From Caulobacteraceae bacterium PMMR1 (GTDB lineage: Bacteria; Pseudomonadota; Alphaproteobacteria; Caulobacterales; Caulobacteraceae), in NCBI GenBank assembly GCA_000733915.1, contig JPOM01000001.1, positions 930,001-994,000 on the forward strand: a stretch of DNA of 64,000 nucleotides, in the 5' to 3' direction. The notes below the pieces were generated by a model. It made no database searches. It worked only from the letters and a program-made list of their open reading frames with translations, and was not told the origin of the DNA. This document shows, one piece after another, positions 50,698-59,544 of the stretch. The translations under genes were made by a program, and so were the position numbers. Positions within the stretch are counted from its first letter, which is position 1. Every line of letters begins with the position of its first letter.

Positions 50698-51482
50698 GAT
50701 AGGCTGAAGATGAAGCCGCCGTCGTGGCGGCCGCTGTCGCCGACGTTGCGGTCCACGATCCGCTTCAGGTCCTTGAAGCCGCGGTCCTCGTGCGAGCCGT
50801 GGTGCTCGGCGGTCTTGGACTTCCACTGACCCACGACGAGGGGGCCCGCCACAGGCCCGCGCGCGACATAGCCCACGCCCTTCCAGCCGGCGGGACCGGG
50901 CTGGTCGGAGACGTCCAGCCAGAGCAGGTCGGCGTTCACCCGGCCCACCTGGCCCGCTCGGATCAAGGCGCCCCCGTCGTCCGCCTCGACGCTGGCGTTG
51001 GCGTAGCCGCCCCAGCCGGTGCGCACCTTGGCCCGATCATTGTCCGCGTTCACGTCGATGCCAGGCAGCTTTACATGCGCCCGGCCCGAGCCGTCCGCCT
51101 CCACGTGGAAGCCCGGGAGGTCGATCTTGGTGTGGTCCGCGCCGCCCGGCTCGGGCGGGGCCGGCACGTCGAACTTCCGGCCGGGGACCAGGGCCTGCAG
51201 GTCCTGTTCAATGGGCTGAAGCGCCGCCTCGGGCGTCTTGCCGTTCAGCGCCAGCAGGCTGATCGTGGCGACGTCGCTCGTGTCGCTTGCGTACGCGCAG
51301 CTTCTCCCGTCGGCGGCGATGGACACGCGCTTCAGCCGGCCCTGAGTGTGGGGGCAGTCGAGCTTGGCGAGCGCCTTCAGCGGACGGCCGAGGACCCGGC
51401 CGGTATCGGCGCGCCGCGCCGGATGACAGGCGGCCAGCGCGATCAGGGCGAGAGCGGCGGTCGTCAGAACGTGGGTTCGCAT
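50694..51482 (-). CDS. predicted lipoprotein of unknown function
   Basis: 262 residues with a lipoprotein signal ([14 protein letters not shown], Cys about 19). The middle repeats a pattern of short beta-like segments: [59 protein letters not shown]. This suggests a small filamentous or beta-solenoid-like face. I know no function; probably in the periplasm or outer membrane. The C-terminus contains [20 protein letters not shown]. Confidence 0.7.
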   Translation of the reverse strand: MRTHVLTTAALALIALAACHPARRADTGRVLGRPLKALAKLDCPHTQGRLKRVSIAADGRSCAYASDTSDVATISLLALNGKTPEAALQPIEQDLQALVPGRKFDVPAPPEPGGADHTKIDLPGFHVEADGSGRAHVKLPGIDVNADNDRAKVRTGWGGYANASVEADDGGALIRAGQVGRVNADLLWLDVSDQPGPAGWKGVGYVARGPVAGPLVVGQWKSKTAEHHGSHEDRGFKDLKRIVDRNVGDSGRHDGGFIFSLS

Positions 51483-51569
51483 CGAAGAGGACCCCTGAAG
51501 TTTCGGGGCGAGACTGTGGCGAGGCGGTCGAGGCGTCCAGTGAAAAGGCGGTAAGGCTCTGCGTCCGTC

Positions 51570-52469
51570 TCAGTCCCAGAGCCAGGCGGCGCCGCGCACG
51601 CCCGAGCTGTCGCCGTGCCTGGCCCTCACGATGCGCGTGACGCAGACGTCGGAGAAGAGCCAGCGCTCCAGTGCAGCCTGGGCGGCGGGATAGATCGCCG
51701 CGATGTTGGAGACCCCGCCCCCCAGAACGATCACCTCCGGGTCGATCACGTCGCACACCATGGCCAGCCCCCGTCCCAGCCGGTCGGCATGGCGCGCCAG
51801 GGTCTCGCGGCAGGTCGCCTCGCCCGCCTCAGCCCCCGCCGCGATCTCCGGCGCGGAGAGGCTCACGCCCGTGCGCCGGCGGTGGTCGGCCTCAAGACCC
51901 GGACCGGAGACCCAGCGCTCCAGACAGTCGAGGCGTCCGCACCAGCAGACCAGGCCCGCGGCGCGCTCGTCTTCGCTCATCCAGGGCAGGGGCGTGTGGC
52001 CCCACTCGCCCGCGACCCCGTTCGCGCCCTCCACCAGCCGGCCGCCCAGCACCACGCCGCCGCCGCAGCCGGTGCCCACGATCACGCCGAACGCGCTGGC
52101 CGCCCCTGCAGCGGCGCCGTCCACGACCTCGGACAGCGCAAAGCAGTTCGCGTCATTGGCCAGGCGCACCGGCCGGCGGAGCGCGGCTTCGAGGTCGGCG
52201 CGGAATGGGCGGCCGTTGAGCCAGACGGAGTTGGCGCCGCGCATCAGCCCGTCCCGCGGCGAGGGCGATCCCGGCGCGCCGACGCCCACGCTGCAGGCGC
52301 CCTCGCGCCCGGCCTCAAGCGCGCGGACGAGCTCGGCCACGGCGGCGAGCGCTTGGTCGTAGCCGCCCGGGTTCGGCACGCGCCGCCGCGCCGCGACCTC
52401 GCCGGCCGGATTCAGGCGCACGCCCTCGATCTTGCTGCCGCCGAAGTCGATGCCGATGCGCTCGCCCAT
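51570..52469 (-). CDS. ROK-family sugar kinase (fructokinase/glucokinase-like)
   Basis: 299 residues. N-terminal phosphate loop RIGIDFGGSKIEGVRL, catalytic region VRLANDANCFALSEVV with Asp, VIVGTGCGGGVVLGGRLVEG, and the ROK zinc site GHTPLPW plus CWCGRLDCLERWVSGPGLE. It phosphorylates a free hexose in the cytosol; fructose or glucose cannot be told apart. It stands alone between a lipoprotein gene and a receiver gene. Confidence 0.9.
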   Translation of the reverse strand: MGERIGIDFGGSKIEGVRLNPAGEVAARRRVPNPGGYDQALAAVAELVRALEAGREGACSVGVGAPGSPSPRDGLMRGANSVWLNGRPFRADLEAALRRPVRLANDANCFALSEVVDGAAAGAASAFGVIVGTGCGGGVVLGGRLVEGANGVAGEWGHTPLPWMSEDERAAGLVCWCGRLDCLERWVSGPGLEADHRRRTGVSLSAPEIAAGAEAGEATCRETLARHADRLGRGLAMVCDVIDPEVIVLGGGVSNIAAIYPAAQAALERWLFSDVCVTRIVRARHGDSSGVRGAAWLWD

Positions 52470-52541
52470 GCCCTGGTGTCGCCGCCCGCCCGCCTCGCCG
52501 CAAGGCTCGTGTTAACCCTGGCGCCTCAGCATCCCTGGGTC

Positions 52542-53087
52542 ATGAACCTCGCCGAGCGCATCAACCTGTCGAAGGCCAGCGTGCTGGTCGCCGACGGCGG
52601 ACAGCTGAGCCTGGAGATCCTGTCCCAGATCCTAAAAGGCTTTGGGGTCGGCTCGATCTGGAAGGCGACGACGGGAGACGCTGCCCGCCGCACCGCGACC
52701 AGCCACCCCTTCGACGTGATCATTGTGGACGCGAACCTGCCGCCCACGGACGGGTTCGACTTCGTAAGCTGGCTCCGGCGCTCCAACCTGAAGCCCAACT
52801 GCTATGCGCCCGTGCTGATGGTCTCCAGCCACCCCCAGCGGTCCAAGATCGCCAAGTCGCGCGACTGCGGGGCCAACATCGTGGTCGCCAAGCCGCTGAC
52901 CCCGATCACAGTCATGGAGCGGATCGTCTGGCTGGCGAAGGAGCCGCGCGAGTTCCTCGAGACCGCGACCTACGCCGGACCCGACCGCCGCTTCCGCCAC
53001 GAGGGCCCGCCCGAGGGCCTGGCCGGGCGGCGGGCCACGGACCAGAACCCTGTCGAAGACGACCTCTCACTGGCGGTGAATGCATGA
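52542..53087 (+). CDS. single-domain response regulator
   Basis: 181 residues from the ATG at 52542. Receiver domain residues about 12-130: SVLVADGGQLSLEILSQIL (pocket only one Asp, DGG instead of DD), phospho-Asp in VIIVDANLPPTDGFDFVSWL, Ser/Thr in VLMVSSHPQ and Lys in VVAKPLTPITVMERIVWL. The tail YAGPDRRFRHEGPPEGLAGR is a short basic motif seen in alphaproteobacterial receiver proteins. No output domain. It overlaps the next gene by 4 bp and they probably work together. Confidence 0.82.
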   Translation: MNLAERINLSKASVLVADGGQLSLEILSQILKGFGVGSIWKATTGDAARRTATSHPFDVIIVDANLPPTDGFDFVSWLRRSNLKPNCYAPVLMVSSHPQRSKIAKSRDCGANIVVAKPLTPITVMERIVWLAKEPREFLETATYAGPDRRFRHEGPPEGLAGRRATDQNPVEDDLSLAVNA

Positions 53088-53557
53088 GCGCTCGGTTCAT
53101 CACGGTGGAAAACCGCCTCGGCAAGCTGCTCACGGCGCCCGGAGGCCCCAAGGCGAGCGAGGCGCTGGCCTGGGCCGAGTCGGCGCTCCAACCCGTGCGC
53201 GACCGCTGCGCGGTGGAGGTCGATCGGCAGCTCGCCGCGCTCGCGGCCGCGCTCGGCGACCTGGCGGAGCGGCCGGCGCCCGTCGCGCTCGAGGCCGCCT
53301 ACGCCGCGGCGGGCGAGGTGGTCAGCCTCGCAGTCCACGCCGGCCTGCCCGAGGTCGGCGAGGCGGCCTTCAGCCTTTGCGAGCTGCTCGACCGCCTGGC
53401 CGGCCAAGGCGCGGGCCAGGGCGTGTGGCGGGGAGACGCGGTGCAGGTGCACCTGGATGCGCTGCGGCTTCTTCGCGCGCTCCCGCCGGACCAGGGCCCC
53501 GCCGCCCGCGCCACCCTGCAGGGCCTCAGGGCGGTGGCGGAGCGGGTCGCAGCCTAG
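53084..53557 (+). CDS. small helical protein coupled to a receiver, possibly phosphotransfer- or chemotaxis-related
   Basis: 157 residues, almost all predicted helix ([60 protein letters not shown]). One His in [12 protein letters not shown] could be a phospho-acceptor by its position in a helix, but no clear Hpt motif is present. Caulobacterales have small proteins of this kind annotated near chemotaxis or motility genes; I cannot confirm family membership. ATGA overlap with the receiver gene. Confidence 0.6.
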   Translation: MSARFITVENRLGKLLTAPGGPKASEALAWAESALQPVRDRCAVEVDRQLAALAAALGDLAERPAPVALEAAYAAAGEVVSLAVHAGLPEVGEAAFSLCELLDRLAGQGAGQGVWRGDAVQVHLDALRLLRALPPDQGPAARATLQGLRAVAERVAA

Positions 53558-54156
53558 CCGAAAAGCTTCGCCGCGGTCTTGGCGACCAGCTCGCCCTGGT
53601 GACGCGCGCCCTCCAGCTCGATCTGGCTCGGCTGCCGCTCGCCTCGGCCGCCCGCGATGGTGGTCGCCCCATAGGGCGCGCCGCCCGTAATCTCCTCCAG
53701 CGTCATCTGGCCCTGGTGGCTGTAGGGCAGGCCGACGATCACCATCCCGAAGTGCAGCAGGTTGGTGATCAGCGAGAACAGCGTCGTCTCGTTGCCGCCG
53801 TGCTGGGTCGCCGACGAGGTGAAGGCGGCGCCGACCTTGCCGTTCAAGGCGCCGGAGGCCCAGAGCCCGCCGGCCTGGTCCCAGAAGCTCGCCATCTGCG
53901 AGGTCAGCCGGCCGAAGCGGGTGGGGGAGCCCACGACGATCGCATCATAGTTGGCCAGCTCCTGCGGCGTCGCGACCGGGGCGGCCTGGTCGAGCTTGAA
54001 GTGAGCGGCGCGGGCGACCGCCTCCGGCGCGGTCTCGGGCACGCGCTTCACGTCCACGACCGCGCCCGGCACGCGCCGCGCCCCCTCGGCGACGGCGTTG
54101 GCCAGGGTCTCGGTGTGGCCGTAGCTGGAGTAGTAGAGGACGAGGACCTTGGGCAC
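53554..54156 (-). CDS. wrbA: NAD(P)H:quinone oxidoreductase, WrbA type
   Basis: 200 residues, flavodoxin-like FMN enzyme for two-electron quinone reduction. Seen: [20 protein letters not shown] (FMN phosphate loop), [40 protein letters not shown] and VIVGLPYS. It is convergent with the small helical gene (4-bp overlap of ends) and preceded by a 6-bp-arm palindrome at 54187-54207. Confidence 0.93.
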   Translation of the reverse strand: MPKVLVLYYSSYGHTETLANAVAEGARRVPGAVVDVKRVPETAPEAVARAAHFKLDQAAPVATPQELANYDAIVVGSPTRFGRLTSQMASFWDQAGGLWASGALNGKVGAAFTSSATQHGGNETTLFSLITNLLHFGMVIVGLPYSHQGQMTLEEITGGAPYGATTIAGGRGERQPSQIELEGARHQGELVAKTAAKLFG

Positions 54157-54186
54157 GGCATGAGCTCCTTTTCAGGGGGGAGGGGA

Positions 54187-54207
54187 TAACTGACGCAGCA
54201 GCAGTTA
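54187..54207. promoter_or_regulatory. candidate operator upstream of wrbA
   Basis: TAACTG and CAGTTA are exact inverted repeats 9 bp apart, 31 bases before the wrbA start. TAACTG/CAGTTA-type sites suit MarR- or HxlR-class redox regulators that often control quinone reductases, but no regulator gene is next to it. Confidence 0.4.
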
Positions 54208-54272
54208 CATATGTCCAGGCGGCCTTTCAAGGGGCCAGGCGGCCGGACCGGCGTGCTGTGTCCTCGCGAGCC

Positions 54273-54749
54273 TTAAGGGCGCGACTTCATCCGTCTGATC
54301 ACGCCGGAGAAGTTGAGCAGCCGTCGCTCGCCCGCAAACACGAGGCCGCGCACGAAAATCAGGCCGGCGCCCAGGCGGGTCACCTCACCGGTCGCCTCCA
54401 CGAGGTCGCCGACGCGCCCAGGGCCCAGGAACTCCGCGTTCATCGAGACGGTGACGCTCGGGCCGTCGAGGCCGGCGGCCTTGCGCGGCGGATGGGAGAT
54501 CGCGAACAGGCAGAAGTCGGCGAAGGTCATCAGGCAGCCCCCGTGCATGAACCCGCCGCCGTTCATGTGCCGGGCCTCGGCGCGAAAGGCGCAGCGCACC
54601 GATCCATTCGCCTCCTGGCGGAAGTAGAAGGGCCCGGACTGGTCCTCAAAGGCGTCTTCGCCCTGCCAGGTCAGCCACCCGTCGAACTCGCCGCCCCGAA
54701 CCGGACGGGGACCATGCCCGACCTCGACCTCGTCGCCGCCGCCGTCCAA
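54273..54749 (-). CDS. hotdog-fold thioesterase (PaaI-like)
   Basis: 158 residues from a TTG at 54749 preceded by CGGAGG. The frame upstream runs antisense to the dehydrogenase gene and is not coding. Hotdog elements: HMNGGGFMHGGCLMTFADFC (with the HGG..D-type site), SVTVSMNAEFLGPGRVGDLV and LIFVRGLVFAGERRLLNFSG. Cleaves acyl-CoA in the cytosol. It is divergent from an acyl-CoA dehydrogenase, which fits a fatty-acid or aromatic catabolism role. Confidence 0.85.
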   Translation of the reverse strand: MDGGGDEVEVGHGPRPVRGGEFDGWLTWQGEDAFEDQSGPFYFRQEANGSVRCAFRAEARHMNGGGFMHGGCLMTFADFCLFAISHPPRKAAGLDGPSVTVSMNAEFLGPGRVGDLVEATGEVTRLGAGLIFVRGLVFAGERRLLNFSGVIRRMKSRP

Positions 54750-54830
54750 GCCTGATACCTCCGTTGCACCGCAAGCCGGGCGGACACATAAACGGCGATA
54801 AGCAAAACGCCAGAGAGACAAGGCGCCGCC

Positions 54831-55979
54831 ATGGCTTTCGACGCCGAGACCCGCGAGCAGCTGATCGACACCGTCCGCCGTTTCGTCGCCGAGCGCCTGC
54901 GTCCGCTGGAGGCCCAAGTCGCCGAGCAGGACCGAGTGCCCGACGAGATCGTGCGCGAGATGGCCGACCTCGGCCTGTTCGGACTGTCGATCCCCGAGGC
55001 CTTCGGCGGGCTGGGCCTCGCTATGGAGGACGAATGCCTGGTCGCCATCGAGCTCGGGCGCACCTCGCCGGCCTTCCGCTCGGTGATCGGCACCAACGTC
55101 GGCATCGGCAGCCAGGGCCTGGTCATGTTCGGCACGCCTGAGCAGAAGGCCAAATGGCTGCCCAAGATCGCCTCGGGCGAGATCGTGACCTCCTTCGCCC
55201 TCACCGAGCCTGAGGCGGGCTCCGACAGCGCGGCGGTCCAGACCCGGGCGCGGCGCGAGGGCGACGTCTATGTGCTGGACGGAGCGAAGCGCTACATCAC
55301 CAACGCCGGCAAGGCGCAGCTCTTCACCGTCATGGCTCGCACCGACCCCGATCGGAAGGGCGCGGGCGGCGTCAGCGCCTTTCTCGTGCCCCGCGACCTG
55401 CCCGGCATCACGGTGGGCAAACCCGAGAAGAAAATGGGCCAGCAGGGCGCCCACATCCACGACGTCAGCTTCGACGGCGTGCGCGTGCCGGCCGCCAACC
55501 GGCTGGGCGAGGAGGGGGAGGGCTTTAAGGTCGCCATGCAGGTGCTCGACCGCGGGCGGCTGCACATCGGGGCGGTCTGCGTAGGCGTCGCGGAGCGGCT
55601 GATCGCGGACTGCGTCGCTTACGCCAACGAGCGCAAGCAGTTCGGCCAGCCGATCGCCCAGTTCCAGCTCATCCAAGGCATGCTCGCCGACAGCAAGACC
55701 GAGGCGCTCGCCGCCCGCGCCCTCGTGCTGGAGACCGCCCGCAAGCGCGACGCCGGCGAGTCGGTGACGCTGGAAGCCTCCGCCTCGAAGTATTTCGCCT
55801 CCGAGATGGTCGGTCGCGTGGCCGACAGGGCGGTCCAGATCTTCGGCGGCGCCGGCTATGTCGCCGACTACGGCATCGAACGGCTCTATCGCGACGTGCG
55901 CATCTTCCGGATCTACGAGGGCACGAGCCAGATCCAACAGGTCGTGATCGCCCGCGAGACCCTGAAGCGCGGGGGCTGA
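54831..55979 (+). CDS. acyl-CoA dehydrogenase
   Basis: 382 residues, FAD flavoenzyme. Signatures: ALTEPEAGSDSAAVQTRARR, VTLEASASKYFASEMVGRVA, GGAGYVADYGIERLYRDVR and the catalytic Glu in RIYEGTSQIQQVVIARE. The chain-length class cannot be told; it looks like the short/medium-chain branch used in beta-oxidation or amino acid breakdown. Starts 81 bases from the divergent thioesterase. Confidence 0.95.
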   Translation: MAFDAETREQLIDTVRRFVAERLRPLEAQVAEQDRVPDEIVREMADLGLFGLSIPEAFGGLGLAMEDECLVAIELGRTSPAFRSVIGTNVGIGSQGLVMFGTPEQKAKWLPKIASGEIVTSFALTEPEAGSDSAAVQTRARREGDVYVLDGAKRYITNAGKAQLFTVMARTDPDRKGAGGVSAFLVPRDLPGITVGKPEKKMGQQGAHIHDVSFDGVRVPAANRLGEEGEGFKVAMQVLDRGRLHIGAVCVGVAERLIADCVAYANERKQFGQPIAQFQLIQGMLADSKTEALAARALVLETARKRDAGESVTLEASASKYFASEMVGRVADRAVQIFGGAGYVADYGIERLYRDVRIFRIYEGTSQIQQVVIARETLKRGG

Positions 55980-56046
55980 GATTGTCGCCCCGATGGATCA
56001 CGCGAGATCGTCCAACCGCCGAACACCCTGTCGTGATCGTCCGCGC

Positions 56047-56331
56047 ATGACCTCGCCCATCGAAAGCGCCATCTTCGACCTCTTGGCCCGGCGCGACGCG
56101 GGCAAGAGCATCTGCCCGACCGACGCGGCGCGGGCCGCCGATCCGGAGGGCTGGCGCCGGCTGCTGCCTCAGGTGAGGGCGACGGCGGTGGGGCTCGCGC
56201 GTCAGGGCCGGCTGGTGATCACGCGCCACAACAGGCCGGTGGATCCGAACGCCTTCAAGGGCGTCTACCGGCTGCGGCTGCCTCTTCCCGAGGACGCGCC
56301 AGCTGAGAGCGGCGAGGGCGAGCGCGCGTGA
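56047..56331 (+). CDS. DUF3253 family small protein
   Basis: 94 residues from the ATG at 56047; an earlier ATG at 55993 is in frame but unlikely. It has the winged-helix-like pattern of DUF3253: IESAIFDLLARRDAGKSICP, TDAARAADPEGWRRLLPQV, GRLVITRHNRPVDPNAFKG. Function unknown; the fold suggests nucleic acid binding. Coupled (GTGA) to the next gene. Confidence 0.8.
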   Translation: MTSPIESAIFDLLARRDAGKSICPTDAARAADPEGWRRLLPQVRATAVGLARQGRLVITRHNRPVDPNAFKGVYRLRLPLPEDAPAESGEGERA

Positions 56332-57305
56332 ACCGGCGGTCGGTCCTGGGCGGCGTCCTGGCGCTGGGCGGCTGCGCGCCCGTGGTGCAGGCTCCCCGGC
56401 CGTTCGCTTCCGCCGAGGCCCCACGGTTCGAGGGCGCGGCGCTGGTCGCGTTCGACGGCCTGCGCTTGCCGCTCTCCATCTGGACGCCGCAGGGCGCGCC
56501 GCGGCGGGTGATCGTCGCCCTGCACGGCATGGACGACTACGCCAACGCCTTTCACCTCGCGGGCCCCTGGTTCGCGAGCCGGGGCGTGGCGCTTTACGCC
56601 TACGACCAGCGAGGGTTCGGGCGCGGTCCGAACCGGGGGCTCTGGGCGGGCGAGGCGCTGATGACCGACGACCTGCGGGCCGCCGTGCTGGCCGCACGCG
56701 CCGCCTATCCGGACACGCCCGTCGACGTGCTGGGCGAGAGCATGGGCGGAGCCGTCGCCATCACCGCCTTCGCCAGCGCCCGTCCGCCCGCGGCCGACCG
56801 CCTGGTGCTCGCAGCGCCGGCGGTCTGGGGCTGGAGCGCGCAGCCGCCGCTCTACGCCGCCTCGCTCTGGGGCGCGGCGCACCTGGCCCCCGCCTGGCGG
56901 GTGACGGCGCCGTCGTGGGTCGCCAGGCGCATCCGAGCCTCGGACAACCTGGAGGAGCTCCGGGCCATGGGGCGGGACCGCAACCTGATCTTCGAAACGC
57001 GCGTGGATGCGATCTACGGCCTGGTGACTCTGATGCAGGCCGCAAGCACGCGCATAGCCGAGCTCCATGGGCCGGCGCTTTATCTCTACGGCGCGCACGA
57101 TCAGGTGATCCCCAAGCCTGCGACCTTCCGGGCCGCCGCGCGTCTGCCCCCTAGCGACCGCACCGCCTACTACGCAAACGGCTATCACATGCTGCTGCGC
57201 GACCTGCAGCGCGAGGTCGTGCTCGCCGACATCCTAAGCTTCCTGGACGACCCCGCGGCCCCGCTGCCGAGCGGCGCGCCGCCCATTCCCCGCCCCAGGC
57301 GCTGA
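56328..57305 (+). CDS. lipoprotein alpha/beta hydrolase (lysophospholipase-like)
   Basis: 325 residues from a GTG start. Lipoprotein signal RSVLGGVLALGGC, with Cys about 16. Catalytic parts: IVALHGMDDYANAFHLAGPW, DVLGESMGGAVAITAFAS (Ser), YLYGAHDQVIPKPAT (Asp) and YANGYHMLLRDLQRE (His). Similar to Serine aminopeptidase S33/monoglyceride lipase types. Probably anchored in the envelope and acting on lipid esters. Confidence 0.88.
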   Translation: MNRRSVLGGVLALGGCAPVVQAPRPFASAEAPRFEGAALVAFDGLRLPLSIWTPQGAPRRVIVALHGMDDYANAFHLAGPWFASRGVALYAYDQRGFGRGPNRGLWAGEALMTDDLRAAVLAARAAYPDTPVDVLGESMGGAVAITAFASARPPAADRLVLAAPAVWGWSAQPPLYAASLWGAAHLAPAWRVTAPSWVARRIRASDNLEELRAMGRDRNLIFETRVDAIYGLVTLMQAASTRIAELHGPALYLYGAHDQVIPKPATFRAAARLPPSDRTAYYANGYHMLLRDLQREVVLADILSFLDDPAAPLPSGAPPIPRPRR

Positions 57306-57310
57306 AACTT

Positions 57311-57370
57311 AGGTCGCCTCGAGACACAGGTCGCCCCGAGACACAGGTTGCGCTGAGACACAGGTTGCTT
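57311..57370 (+). repeat. three and a half 17-bp direct repeats
   Basis: Copies at 57311-57327, 57328-57344 and 57345-57361 follow the pattern AGGTCGCCTCGAGACAC with few differences, and a partial copy AGGTTGCTT ends at 57370. They sit between the hydrolase stop and the dehydrogenase start (57428). Near-helical spacing (about 1.6 turns) does not obviously fit a dimer array; it may be a regulator binding series or replication slippage. Confidence 0.75.
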
Positions 57371-57427
57371 CCGGGCGGGGTTGCGCGTAACGGGCGCGCC
57401 ATTCCCCCAGACCCCGAGCTTTGCGGC

Positions 57428-58516
57428 ATGACCCTGTTCGATTCGCCGGCATTCGAGGCGCATGAAAGCGTTCAGGCCTTCTACGACGAAAAATCCGGCC
57501 TGAAGGCGATCATCGCCGTCCACTCTACCGCGCGGGGCCCGGGCGCGGGCGGCTGCCGCATGTGGAACTACGCGTCGGCGCAGGAGGCGCTGGACGACGC
57601 GCTCCGGCTCTCCCGCGCTATGTCCTATAAGAACGCCGTGGCGGACCTGGAGCTCGGCGGCGGCAAGTCGGTCATCATCGGCGACAGCCGCACTCAGAAG
57701 ACGCCGGAGCTGTTCGAGGCGTTCGGCCGTGCGGTCGAGGCCGTCGGCGGCCGCTATTGGACGGCGGAGGACGTGGGCGTCTCGCCGGGGGACCTGATGC
57801 ACGCGCGCAAGACCACCCGCTATGTCGCCGGGCTAGAGGGCCACGCGGCGGCCTCGGGCGATCCCAGCCCGGTCACCGCCGAGGGCGTGTTCCGCGGCTT
57901 GAAGCTCGCCGCCGGCAAGGCCTATGGCGGGCGTGGCGTGGACGGCATGACCGTGGCGATCCAGGGGGTCGGCCACGTGGGCGCCTATCTGGCCGACAAG
58001 CTGCACGCGGCGGGCGCCCGGCTCGTTATCGCCGATGTCAATCAGCAGGCGCTCCGCGAGGTCTCCGACAGGACCGGCGCAAAGATCGTCTCCCCCGACG
58101 AGATCTTCGACGTCGAGGCCGAGGTCTTCGCCCCCTGCGCGCTCGGCGGCGCCATCTCCACCTCGACCCTGTCGCGCCTCAAGGGCAAGGTGATCGCGGG
58201 CGGCGCCAACAACCAGCTCGCCTCGCCGGAGATCGGCCAGATCCTGTTCGAGCAGGGCGTTGTTTACGCTCCCGACTACGTCATCAACGGCGGCGGCATC
58301 ATCAATGTCGCGGGCGAAATCCGGGCGCTTAAGCGCAACGAGGCCTTCGACCCGGCGTGGGTCGCGGGCAAGCTCGACCGGCTGATCGAGACGCTGGAGA
58401 TGGTGCTGGACCGCTCCGCCGCCGAACATCGCCCGACCCACGCCATCGCCGCGGAGATCGCCCGGGACCGCATCGCCGAGGGGCGCTCCCGCGCCGAGAC
58501 CCGCGCGGCGGCCTAG
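57428..58516 (+). CDS. leucine/phenylalanine-type amino acid dehydrogenase
   Basis: 362 residues of the Glu/Leu/Phe/Val dehydrogenase family, giving a 2-oxo acid, NADH and ammonia. ATG at 57428. Catalytic Lys in VADLELGGGKSVIIGD, a second Lys in SYKNAVAD; TAEDVGVSPGDLM, NAD fold VAIQGVGHVGAYLADKLHA and PCALGGAISTSTLSRLKGK. The stop codon TAG lies in the CCTAGG target of the IS481-type element, so the coding sequence is kept whole. Confidence 0.94.
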   Translation: MTLFDSPAFEAHESVQAFYDEKSGLKAIIAVHSTARGPGAGGCRMWNYASAQEALDDALRLSRAMSYKNAVADLELGGGKSVIIGDSRTQKTPELFEAFGRAVEAVGGRYWTAEDVGVSPGDLMHARKTTRYVAGLEGHAAASGDPSPVTAEGVFRGLKLAAGKAYGGRGVDGMTVAIQGVGHVGAYLADKLHAAGARLVIADVNQQALREVSDRTGAKIVSPDEIFDVEAEVFAPCALGGAISTSTLSRLKGKVIAGGANNQLASPEIGQILFEQGVVYAPDYVINGGGIINVAGEIRALKRNEAFDPAWVAGKLDRLIETLEMVLDRSAAEHRPTHAIAAEIARDRIAEGRSRAETRAAA

Positions 58517-58517
58517 G
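58512..58517. repeat. left target-site duplication CCTAGG of the IS
   Basis: Six-base copy directly before the left inverted repeat. It contains the TAG stop of the preceding dehydrogenase (58514-58516). Confidence 0.85.
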
Positions 58518-59539
58518 TGTCGAGGCTATGAAGGTTATTCACCCGGGATCGGGCTGAGAGAGTGGGGGTGCGAAGCTCCAACCTCTAGCCGGGAGACCCC
58601 GGATGAACATGCATAAGAATGCTCGGCTGACGCCGTCTGGTCGAGCCTTGTTGGCCGGTCGTGTTCAGTCTGGCTGGACGGTGAAGGCGGCGGCTTTGGC
58701 TGGCGGTGTATCGTTGCGGACGGCCTATAGGTGGCTGGGCCGGTGTCGTCGGGAGCCGAGCGAAGACTTCAAGGATCGCAGCTCGGCGCCCCGACGATGT
58801 CCGCGCCGGATTTCGCCGCAGCGCTTGGCCGAGATCGAGCGGCTGCGACGCCAGCGCATGAGCGGCGTGGCGATCGCCCGCCAGCTGGACATGCCGCGCT
58901 CGACGGTGGGCGCGATCCTGCGGCGGCTCGGCCTGGGCAAGCTCTCGGCGCTGCAGCCGCGCGAGCCGGTGATCCGCTACGAGCGGGAGCGGCCCGGCGA
59001 GCTGCTGCACCTGGACATCAAGAGCCTTGGCAGGATCGACGGCGTCGGCCACCGCATCACCGGGGATCGCGCCGGTCAGAGCCGCAAGCGCGGCATCGGC
59101 TGGGACCACCTGCACGTCGCCATCGATGACGCCTCGCGGCTGGCCTACACGGAAGTCTTGCCCGGCCTGACCGGCGAAGACGCCGCCGGCTTCCTGGACC
59201 GCGCGCTCGCCTGGTACGCCCGCCTGGGCGTAAAGGTGGAGCGGGTGATGACCGACAACGGCTCGGCCTACGTCTCAAGGCGCTTCGCCCAGACCCTGAC
59301 GGCCGCCGGCGTGCGGCACGTCCGAACCCGGCCCTTCCGGCCGCGCACCAACGGCAAGGCCGAGCGCTTCATCCAGACCAGCTTGCGCGAATGGGCCTAC
59401 GCACGGCCCTATGTCTCATCAGACCAACGCGCCGCCGCCATCGGACCCTGGACCGACGCCTATAACCTCGTCCGCCCCCACGCCGGCATCGGAGACCTCA
59501 GCCCCTGGCGAAGACTGAACAACCTCCTTGGCAACGACA
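58518..59539 (+). mobile_element. IS481-family insertion sequence
   Basis: 1022 bp bounded by imperfect terminal inverted repeats. The left end starts TGTCGAGGCTATGAAGGTTA, and the right end read inward starts TGTCGTTGCCAAGGAGGTTG; 18 of the first 24 positions agree. Flanked by CCTAGG on both sides. IS481 of Bordetella pertussis is known to insert at NCTAGN with a 6-bp duplication, which fits exactly. One transposase gene fills it. It looks intact and recent. Confidence 0.92.
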
Positions 59540-59544
59540 CCTAG
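58603..59544 (+). CDS. IS481-family transposase
   Basis: 313 residues. The N-terminal helix-turn-helix (TVKAAALAGGVSLRTAYRWL) and a second one (VAIARQLDMPRSTVGAILRR) precede a DDE catalytic core: Asp in LLHLDIKSLGRIDGVG, Asp in RVMTDNGSAYVSRRF, Glu in RTNGKAERFIQTSLREW. No frameshift. Its stop codon TAG (59542-59544) lies outside the element, in the duplicated target CCTAGG. Confidence 0.95.
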   Translation: MNMHKNARLTPSGRALLAGRVQSGWTVKAAALAGGVSLRTAYRWLGRCRREPSEDFKDRSSAPRRCPRRISPQRLAEIERLRRQRMSGVAIARQLDMPRSTVGAILRRLGLGKLSALQPREPVIRYERERPGELLHLDIKSLGRIDGVGHRITGDRAGQSRKRGIGWDHLHVAIDDASRLAYTEVLPGLTGEDAAGFLDRALAWYARLGVKVERVMTDNGSAYVSRRFAQTLTAAGVRHVRTRPFRPRTNGKAERFIQTSLREWAYARPYVSSDQRAAAIGPWTDAYNLVRPHAGIGDLSPWRRLNNLLGNDT

